64,000 bases of DNA. It comes from Neurospora tetrasperma FGSC 2508 (Eukaryota > Ascomycota > Sordariomycetes > Sordariales > Sordariaceae). Within the stretch, counting starts at the first letter, position 1. The number at the start of each line of letters is the position of its first letter. The notes beneath the pieces are model-generated. The model did not search any database. It saw only the letters and a list, made by a program, of their open reading frames with translations, and was not told where the DNA came from. The DNA lies in assembly GCF_000213175.1 (NCBI RefSeq), contig NW_009799102.1, positions 2,394,309 through 2,458,308 of the forward strand. The letters run 5' to 3'. The position numbers and the translations under genes are program-made. Positions 56,151-64,000 of this stretch are shown here, piece after piece.

Positions 56151-57912
56151 ATTTCTTAATAATGGAAGCCTCTATTAAAAATATTATATAGTAGCGGGCA
56201 TTAAAGGGCCGTTCTCCTAGGGCGAATTCGATTTTATAATTATAAATACGTAAAGGAGGGAACTCTCCGGTATTATAATTACGAAAAGCCTTAATCCTAT
56301 TCTAGTATTTTTAAAGGAGTTTAGCTTTAATTTCTTTATTAGTTTTAACCGGACAATCCACTTTTTTATAGAATTTTTGTATGTCTTCTTCTATAATTTT
56401 AATTATAATAACTTTGTAAATTATTATATCTTTATTTAAATATCCTAAAAGGGGTATAATATTAGTAATAATTATAGTTCGTAATTCTTTTAGTTTTACA
56501 TCTCCCGTATAAATATTAATATATTTATAGAAGCGCTTGAACAATTCAGCTTTATACCATTATCCCCGGCCTTCGTAAATATCCTATACTATTTACTTTA
56601 TAAAGTCGTTATACGGTTTACTTTTATAGAGGGTTATAAGCTTCTTAAACTCTACGTAGATTACGAAGTATAATTATAAATTTTTCTATTTATAAAATTG
56701 ATTAAATATTATGGCGTTAATATTTGTAATATTCGTAGGATTAACCTACTCTATAACTGCTGGCAATTACTCCCTAATAATTATTTTTATAATTAGAGGA
56801 CTATTTTTATAGTGTAGTTTTAAATAGGGTAATTAGGGGTTGACGGGGCTATTTTTTTTAGATAATAGTAGAACTATATTTAAAAAACTAGTTATTAATT
56901 ATTATACTCTATAGGAAAATAGTACTCGGAGGGTTAATAAAAGACTTTTCGTTCTATTTAAATAATTAAGAAATATTATTATTATATTCTTAATATTAGT
57001 GGCTAGCTCAGTCGTATAATTCCTAATTCTAATCGAAGGCGGGAAATTTACTATATTTTTCTGATTAGACTCTCTAAATTTAGTAGCTTTATTAGGTTTA
57101 TAATAGGGTATAGTAATAATAGTTATATATTTTCTATCCGGCTCCCCCGGCCTATTAGTTTTATTAGGTTTATAATATAATATTTTATATATTATAAGCG
57201 CGGCCTTGCTGCTCTGAGTTTCTATTAATTAATTTTCTAAATTTATATTAATTGGTTCTCTATCCTTAATTTTAATTAAATAGGCCTCTAAGTTAACCTT
57301 TATACTATTTAAAATCCCGTTGGGTTTATAATTAAATTTCCAGTATTATTTAATTGAATAAACCTCTAAATAAACCTTTATACTGCCTATAATCCTATCG
57401 AATTCGTAATCGGACTTCCAATATTATCCGAACTTCCTAATTCCAGTAGTAAAATTAATAAAAATTTTACGTATTTTCTTAATATAATCTACTATTTCCG
57501 TTTAAAGTTTTAGGGAATTTATAGAGGGAGTAGCCTATTAGAATTGATTTTAGATAGTAGATTACAATTAATTATTTGAATAATTCAAAATTAGATTAAA
57601 TAATGAAGTATTTAGAATACCCTCGTTTAGTAATTATTCTCGGGAATTGAAAGTCGAAGGAAATATCCTTATTTTTATAATATAATTCTTTATCTTCGTT
57701 TAACGTTTGGGGGAAATAAAACTATTATTATTTAGTATATTATCTTTCGGGTTACTAGCCTAATAATATTAAGGAAGGAAGGTATAGTAATTAGTATTTA
57801 ATACTACCTTTAGAAACGCTAGTAGCCTAGTAGGGAGGTATTTAATATTATATTTATTAAAGAATATAACCTTCCTATTAATCTATAAAAGAAATAATTT
57901 GTAATGTTCTAA

Positions 57913-58164
57913 TTATTGTAAGCCTAAAATTATCAAGTAGGTTAGTAAGAGGTTATATACTAAGAAAGTAATATTTTTGATATAATATCCAATAAAGAGG
58001 CTCGTAATTAAACCCTCGGTAATAAAGCCTTTTATAATACTATTGGCTAGCGTAAATTTCTTAGGGCGGGCGAATTTAAATATAATAAAACTATTTTGTT
58101 TTATAAAGGTATAATTTAAAATGGCTAAAGCTAAGTAGCCGCTATTTATAAATATAATATACAA
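57913..58164 (-). pseudogene. Aspartic protease domain relic of the gypsy element
   Basis: 83 codons remain open: FINSGYLALAILNYTFIKQN, RPKKFTLANSIIKGFI, IGYYIKNITFLVYNL and YLIILGL. This matches the pattern DSG.S...F(I/V)...F....RP..L.LADG.I.G.IT.......IG.H...ITF.V..L...PIILG(L/M) of gypsy proteases. The catalytic DSG is NSG here (G-to-A). Confidence 0.78.
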
Positions 58165-60101
58165 TATTTTATATAGTTTAAATAGGAGATAGGAAGAGAG
58201 GAATATTAAATTTTAATTAAAATTATTTAATGAATTAATAATAACTATTTCGAATATTTTATTAGCATTCTGAGGGTTCTCTTATATAGATTTTTATTAC
58301 CTCTATAGGCGATTATTTATAGAATTTAATTATTTTCTTAATTATTAATACTAAGTATATTATATTCGTCTTTTTCGTCCCCGCCTCCTTCGGCGCTAGT
58401 AGTACGTAAATTAATATTATTATAACCCTACTAGCTGGGGGAGGGTTGGTTAGTATTAGAGTAAGTATTATATTTTCTATAATTGCCGCGGCCGCTATAA
58501 CCCTAGTTAATATAATTATTATAAAATCTAGTAAATTATAGGGGTTTACTACTATAATTGATACTATTTTCATAATTACGTATAATATAGCCCTTTTGAT
58601 TATATTTTCTATAAAGACCCTCCTTTATTTATTAATTAATAATATTGGAATAAATAATTCGAAATATATAAATTATATCGAAGTCTATAGTATCGCCGCT
58701 TTAATTAGTAATATAACTTTTAAATATATTTCCGCTCTTAACGGAGCCGTTATTAGTATTATTTCTACTAAATTTATTGATTTACAATTAATTAACCTTA
58801 ATATAATACTTATCATTCTTTAAATAGCGTACTAAATTTCTATAAAGAATTAACTAGCCTTCGAAATTATTATTTCTTGGATATTAATATTAATTAGAGA
58901 CTATTGTATGGAATTTGGCTGAAATTTTATTCTCGAAATAATAAATCTTTATAAGATTATTAAATTAATAATAGTTAGCCGTTTCAATGAATTCAATTTT
59001 GAAATCAATAAAGTATTTATTACTTTACTTAATTTATTAAAGCGTTATATAGTATTGAATTTTAAATTAATATTATTATAATAGAAATTAAGGAAATTAA
59101 TAAATTCCCTATTTATTTACTACTTTTAACGTTTGGGTATATTGGGCTAGAGTAAAATAATTATAAAATCTTCCTTGAGGGTAATAGTTACTTTAGGACC
59201 TAATAAATAATTTGTATAAAGGATTTTAGTATATTTATTAGAAAAACGGAAATAATCTAATTCTTGGACTATTACGGTCCTATTTTTCTAAATAATATAT
59301 ACTTCGTTATATAGAATAGGATTCTTCTAATTAGCTATAAATGGATTAGGGTCGGAGAATAGCGCTTTCCTAAAGATGGTTGTAATTTCGAGAGGAGCCC
59401 TAGGGTTATTAGCCAAAAAGATAATCCTCGAATTATTTCCTAACGAACCTCCGCCTCCCGTACCTAATCTACTGCCAATACAACTATTTTTACTACTATT
59501 AGGGTTTTGATTAATTATAATATTTTACTTTATTAAAACTTTATTTTATTTTATCCTAAGTTTTCTATTCTTTATTCTTTTTATATAGATTTAGCTTTCG
59601 AATTCTCTAAATTAGTTTATACGGCTATTGTTGAAAAAGTTAAATATTTAAACTATTTGAACAATTGGAGAAATTATAGAACGGAAGGTATTATTATTTA
59701 TAAGGATAATAATATTAATAAGAAACCTTCTAAAGGCTTAGAAGGGTTCAAACTTATTTCCTACAATAATACTAATAAAGTACTTAATAACCTAATTATA
59801 CAATACGCCTTCTATTATAATTAAATAAACGTCTTTATTTATCAATGGATCTAAATTCTCGGACTCGCTATTTTAGAGAGTGTTTAGGACGTCGATATCT
59901 TCATTTAATACTTCTGGGAGGGTATCTTTATTAATAATAATAATATTACTATTAAGAATTATAAACTCTATTAGATTCGACGGGTTATAGAATTTTTCGG
60001 TAATTAATAACGTTATAGAGTAGTACTAAAATTCGTAATTCTTCTTTATAATAAAGTACACTTGCAATATAATAGTAAGGTACAATTAATTATCATAAGG
60101 T
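58165..60101 (-). pseudogene. Presumed gag region of the gypsy element
   Basis: The territory between the protease and the 5' LTR is where Gag is expected. Frames are riddled with stops and I cannot identify a zinc knuckle. A balanced patch near 59340-59470 is less mutated. The assignment is by position only. Confidence 0.45.
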
Positions 60102-60404
60102 AAGGCGATACTAAATATATAGGGTGGAATATAATTTATATAATTGTATAAAAAAGAAAGAGAATTATAGAATTTATATATAGCGGTTTATCCTATATAG
60201 GCGAAAGTGAACTATATCCTTAGTATACGTAATCGGAGCCTCCAGGAGCGTATGGCCAATTAGGAGGCCCGCGTTAGCCTAGTAGCCGCTGTAGCGGTAG
60301 TAAGGTTAAACGAATCAGCTAATTAGAAAACGTATATTAATTAGTAACTATAGCTATAATAATACCGCAACCAGATAACAGTTACAGGCTAGCCCTATAA
60401 TAAT
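60102..60404 (-). repeat. 5' LTR of the gypsy element
   Basis: About 303 bp, partner of 52786-53089. Read on the minus strand it begins near TGTATTATTATAGGGCTAGC, giving a plausible TG start. Its left edge is AAGGCGATACTAAATATATA. Confidence 0.85.
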
Positions 60405-60757
60405 ACAAAAGGAAATAAGGACTCCTGCTTTATTCTAAAGACAACGGATCCTAGGTAGGGGCATTGGAAGTGGGTAGTAGGTACGAAAGACGGCTCGAGC
60501 GAGGCTTCCGGTGGGTAATTAAGCAGGTTAGGAGTCTTCTCTCTTAATATAGAACACATCTCGTTACCTATTGTTAATACGGTAAGGTACCGATTAGCGC
60601 TGCTTAAAAAATGATTAGAGAGCGACGGATAAGTTTGATTTTGAGGAAATAATAAGATCCCGCGCACCGACCAACTAAAATAAAAAGCAAACCCATACGT
60701 TAAGACCTTAATTATAAAATTTGGATTTAGAACCTGCCTAAAATTAATAAGAAACAC
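60395..60757 (-). CDS. Unidentified 120-codon ORF
   Basis: An open frame in a locally balanced-GC stretch just right of the gypsy element, containing GNEMCSILREKTPNLLNYPP and TTHFQCPYLGSVVFRI. No domain is recognised. The sequence lacks RIP-type stops, unlike its surroundings, so it may be a younger insertion or a gene fragment. The ORF end overlaps the LTR boundary, which argues against an intact gene. Confidence 0.2.
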   Translation of the reverse strand: MFLINFRQVLNPNFIIKVLTYGFAFYFSWSVRGILLFPQNQTYPSLSNHFLSSANRYLTVLTIGNEMCSILREKTPNLLNYPPEASLEPSFVPTTHFQCPYLGSVVFRIKQESLFPFVLL

Positions 60758-61142
60758 GCCTTAGGATCGTAGACCACCTAGGTAGCTCCATAAATAGACA
60801 GTACAAGTTACTAATAAAAATAAGCGTAATTCTTACTAACTCTATTATTAGCTGTTATTCTATTAACGGAGCTACCTACTATCCTAAGTTTATATAAGTA
60901 ATACGTAGCTGATCGAAGAATAGTTTAGGAGCTATTAAGTAGAGTATATTGAGTGTAGTTCTCGCGCTTAAATATACTCCAATTGAATAAGAACAAGCGG
61001 TTAGGCTTTTATATTTCTCTATACAATATAAGCGGGCTGAGGCCGGCGCTCTAGTTTAGACACTAGCTATAGGTACTAGGCAGCCAATTAATTAAGTTTC
61101 TTAAAGCTAACTACTTTTCCTCCTTTTAACTCTATAATAATT

Positions 61143-61406
61143 ATAACAGGTCTACTAGAGTATTGTATAGCGAGCAGTCGTATAAGGTTGAAATACTATA
61201 TTTAATAAAGAGAGTAAAAGGGAAGATTGTACTAGAAGAGTATAGTTTAGAAAAGGTTTTATATAAGACGCTAAGACCGTACGGGCTAGGCAAATATATA
61301 GATCCAACTAACTAGGAGGCGCGCATCCTTATCGATACACTAATTCCGGCTTAGTAGACTTAACAAAGCTGAATCTTTAATCTTAAGCTCTAGCCCTATA
61401 ATATTA
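61143..61406 (-). repeat. 3' LTR of the short element
   Basis: Starts ATAACAGGTCTACTAGAGTA and ends TAGCCCTATAATATTA. It shares GTTGAAATACTATATTTAAT, CTAACTAGGAGGCGCGCAT and CGGCTTAGTAGACTTA with the partner at 63101-63366. Confidence 0.85.
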
Positions 61407-63100
61407 CCCCCCTACTCCCCCTTAGGGAGCCCGATCCACCGTACTAAAAAAGACTATCTACACTGCTAAATATATAAAAAATAACTAGAATCTAGTATAA
61501 CTGCTCCCAGCCAAATACCTAGCTAAACGGCTACAAATATTAATAATACTAGAAAAGAAAAATCTCCCTATTTAAACCCCTAAATAAATACTATACAATT
61601 ACCTACTTCCTACTCGAATTAGTATTACTACCTTTATAGAATTATACCCCGGCCGAAGTATTAAAATTAAATTAGGGGATATCTCTAGACCTTACCTATC
61701 CGGGGACTATTACTATATTACTTTAACAATCTATAATAAAAATAATAAAAATTAAGGCTATTACCAAGTACTTTATATTACTCTATTTCTCTTACTAGTA
61801 GGAATTGCTATTAAGTAAATTTACTACGCCTTTCACTAGAGGTAGCTTTAATAATTTTTTATAGTTACGAAATATTATATTTATTACCTTCCAACGGTTA
61901 CATTCTATAATAAATATTATAAATACAGTTAAGCAGTAAAGGGTATTATACAATAGTCTTATTACTAATCCAATTAATAAATAATATATTTAGTAAACTT
62001 CTAGAGGTTCCGCCTTTTAATTATAATAGCGCTTCTTTACCTCTAGTATTATTAGGGTTAATTTCCTTATCTTTACTTAGTCCGAATTTTCTCCCCCTTC
62101 GGTATTACTATTATAGCCGTCTAAGCGCCTATTGGATTATAGCCAGACTATATTTATTTTCGAAATCCGAGGGTACTCTTTGAATTAGTATAATCTACTA
62201 CCGCAATTAGTATATTTACCCTCCTTCTTCTACCTATTTCTCTATTTCCATAATAGCGATTTTAAAATTATTATTAAGATATTAATAGAGGTATTTATAA
62301 AATTACTAGCGTTATTATCAATCGGTTACCTCGTAGTCGAAGCAAAAAAAGTATTACTATTAAAACGGCGAAGATATTCAAATAATAATAAATACTACTT
62401 AGGTATATTGATTCTTTCTAAGAGCCGTTATTTCTAATTGTTATTTAGGGAGGCTATTAATTAACTAATTTTAGCGGTATCGGACTAGGAATTTGTACGG
62501 ACTTAGTAAAATACTTCCTTGAAGTAAGTAAGGAAGGCTATTATAAATTCTTTAAAGCCGGACTTCTAGTATAACTAATATAACTCTTAGCCGGCGCGCT
62601 TCATAATATTAGGGTTGCTGTAAGTCAGTTGTAATTTTTCGAAAAGAGCGGTAGAGAAGTACAATAATAGGAAGCTAGAAACAAAAACAACGAATAGCTT
62701 CTTAATAGCGGGCAATAGGTAGGCAAATAAATAATAGAACTACGCTTCTAAATCGCTAATAGCAAGGCTATCTATATAAAACTTCGCTTATATACTTAAA
62801 ACCTAAATTTCAAATTCGTCTTTACTCTTTAAAAATTTTTTAAGGGTAGGGAGTACCGTTTTGCGTATTGGAGAGTTGAAAGAGGAGGAGGCCGTAGCTT
62901 ATTAGGCGCGGAGGGTTGAAGTTTCGAGAATTAGCTATTTAATTAAGGTAGCGAATTATTGCTAGCGTTCTTAGGAGTTCGAAAACTATATAATTTGAAG
63001 AAGCGGTTATTGAAATATTATAAATAGGGAGAGGAGACTCTTTGGGCGTACTTATAAAAGAATAGTAATAGTATTATTTAAAAAGAGGATTGAATATAAT

Positions 63101-63366
63101 ATAACGGGTCTACTAGAGTATTATATAGTGAATAATTATATAAAGTTGAAATACTATATTTAATAAAGATAGTAAAAGGGAAGATTGTATTAGAAAGGTA
63201 TAGTTTAGAGAAGGTTTTATATAGGGCGCTAAGACTATACAGGCTAGGCAAATATATAGATCTAACTAACTAGGAGGCGCGCATACTTATTGATATGCTA
63301 ATCCCGGCTTAGTAGACTTAGTAAAGCCGAGTCTTTAATCCTAGGCTCTAGCCCTATAATAATAAT
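63101..63366 (-). repeat. 5' LTR of the short element
   Basis: Partner of 61143-61406, starting ATAACGGGTCTACTAGAGTA and ending TAGCCCTATAATAATA. Differences from its partner are dominated by transitions. Confidence 0.85.
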
Positions 63367-63807
63367 AAACTGAGTAATAGCTAAAAGAAATTACCAAGAA
63401 GTGTTTTATCTACTTGAATATACAAATAAAATAAATACTAATATAAGTAACGAAGCCGTTAACCCTAGTTATTATTAGGGACTATAAACGAAGACTAGTT
63501 TAAGGCTAATTAGAGCTCTAAATCCCCCCTGCCCAACCCATAGCTGAAGACCCAAACTAATAAATAAACTAGCATTATATAACCGAAGAGAGAGTAAGAG
63601 AAACTTTAGAGATAATAATAATAGTAGACTCCTTAGAAGGTTAACTCAATCCCTTATTTGAGAAACGCGCCGTTATACTAGCTACTTATAAAAGTAAATC
63701 TAATCTTCTTTCTCAAGAGCCTCTATTAGCTTTTCGCAATCTATTTTTAATAAGTTTCTAATATTAATATCGCGCGTTGTTAATTGAAAAATTCTAGCCT
63801 CGCGTAT
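63367..63807. other. AT-rich degraded sequence, no gene
   Basis: No domain or repeat end recognised between the short LTR element and the putative LTR at the window end. Confidence 0.5.
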
Positions 63808-64000
63808 TGTTACGAACTTAAATGGTACTAGGGCTACCCAGACCCTTAGGATACGATAGCCCCGCCCATAGATAGCTAGTATAACTACAAATTAGAGAAT
63901 AGCCCAAAAGGGCGTAGCAGGTAGCTTACTAATACAGGTAGCTCACCGGTAAACTAGTACTTACAGTAAGCTAGTGCTTACGGGTAAGTTAGGGTTTATA
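63808..64000 (+). repeat. Possible LTR start, truncated by the window end
   Basis: Begins TGTTACGAACTTAAATGG after AT-rich sequence, with a higher-GC interior (ACCCAGACCC, TAGCCCCGCCCATAGATAGC). It ends in short direct repeats CTAGTACTTAC and CTAGTGCTTAC within a TATA-bearing tail. The TGTTACG start and GC content resemble fungal gypsy LTRs. No second copy lies in the window, so the call is tentative. Confidence 0.4.

Larger units (their letters stand above)
52786..60404 (-). mobile_element. Ty3/gypsy LTR retrotransposon, RIP-mutated
   Basis: Paired direct repeats of about 300 bp bound a 7.6-kb element read on the minus strand. From its 5' side, the pol order is protease (58164-57913), then RT (about 56150-55590), with degraded RNase H/integrase territory to about 53.1 kb. 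Protease before RT before the 3' LTR fits Ty3/gypsy rather than copia only if integrase lies downstream of RT, which the 2.4 kb of remaining internal sequence allows but which I could not read. All frames contain many stops and the RT active site is mutated. Next to the 3' LTR the minus strand has a G-rich stretch (GCCTGGGG) as a possible polypurine tract. Confidence 0.85.
61143..63366 (-). mobile_element. Short LTR element, about 2.2 kb, probably nonautonomous
   Basis: Two direct repeats of about 265 bp (61143-61406 and 63101-63366) enclose only about 1.7 kb. Immediately right of the left LTR the minus strand reads AGGGGGAGTAGGGGGG, a strong polypurine tract directly before the LTR start, so the element is minus-strand and 61143-61406 is its 3' LTR. 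I see no protease, RT or integrase signature in the interior. This suggests a nonautonomous (TRIM/LARD-like) or internally deleted element mobilised by a relative. Heavy AT drift limits the reading. Confidence 0.75.

Noticed and set aside
58313-58823. Two 75-86 codon hydrophobic ORFs on opposite strands
   Set aside because: They are Ile/Leu/Asn-rich translations typical of AT-rich mutated DNA in the gag/pol interior of the gypsy relic; not genes.
16450-64000. Starship-type giant mobile element
   Set aside because: NLRs and accessory genes are typical cargo, but I found no tyrosine-recombinase captain (DUF3435) and no element boundary, so the claim is unsupported.
51426-64000. Mitochondrial DNA inserted in the nucleus (because of extreme AT content)
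   Set aside because: The content is LTR retrotransposon (protease, RT, paired LTRs) with RIP-type transitions. No mitochondrial gene is recognised.

Overview
The window reads as nuclear DNA of a filamentous ascomycete, most likely a Sordariomycete. The evidence is short 58-65 bp GT-AG introns with TACTAAC/CTAAC-type branch sites, a dispersed solitary 5S rRNA gene, fungal-specific families (FunK1 kinase, HET/NACHT receptors), and long AT-rich blocks. Recognisable genes in those blocks are riddled with C-to-T/G-to-A changes but few indels, the footprint of repeat-induced point mutation (RIP). Species is not assignable from the sequence alone.

Layout (boundaries judged by eye). (1) 1-16.4 kb: balanced-GC core DNA with a 5S rRNA gene, a frameshifted membrane-protein relic, a complete three-exon ADAM-type metalloprotease gene and a complete four-exon acetyl-CoA synthetase gene, then about 5.6 kb with no recognisable gene. 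(2) 16.4-26.3 kb: AT-rich block with a TIR-bounded element, a retroelement gag relic and NLR relic A (NACHT + 13 WD40 repeats). (3) 26.3-29.5 kb: a GC patch of gene debris, including one ankyrin repeat, a promoter-plus-first-exon fragment and an unmutated copy of a dispersed repeat. (4) 29.5-40.1 kb: AT-rich block with an ankyrin-protein relic and NLR relic B (HET + NACHT + 10 WD40). (5) 40.1-44.7 kb: GC island with a tRNA-like cloverleaf (anticodon CUA), a partial gene, and an intact gene for a UvrD-like helicase fused to a RecB/Cas4-like nuclease domain. (6) 44.7-48.1 kb: mosaic of a Ty3/gypsy RT fragment, a HET N-terminus fragment, an NLR winged-helix/ankyrin fragment and a 5' fragment of an apparent RNase H2 subunit C gene. 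(7) 48.6-51.4 kb: GC island with an intact FunK1-type kinase preceded by a broken extra copy of its own N-terminal module. (8) 51.4-64 kb: AT-rich retrotransposon graveyard with a clean solo LTR with 5-bp target duplications, a 7.6-kb minus-strand Ty3/gypsy element with paired LTRs, a 2.2-kb short LTR element, and the start of another possible LTR.

How it fits together: the left 11 kb are housekeeping genes (acetate activation to acetyl-CoA; a surface sheddase). The remainder is an accessory, transposon-driven region where NLR genes were duplicated and then destroyed by RIP. Only three reading frames of substance survive there: the helicase-nuclease, the FunK1 kinase, and a partial unidentified ectodomain-like ORF. 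Both intact genes carry PD-(D/E)XK-like motifs, which makes them the most interesting candidates for genome-conflict functions. The link between them is inference from position only.
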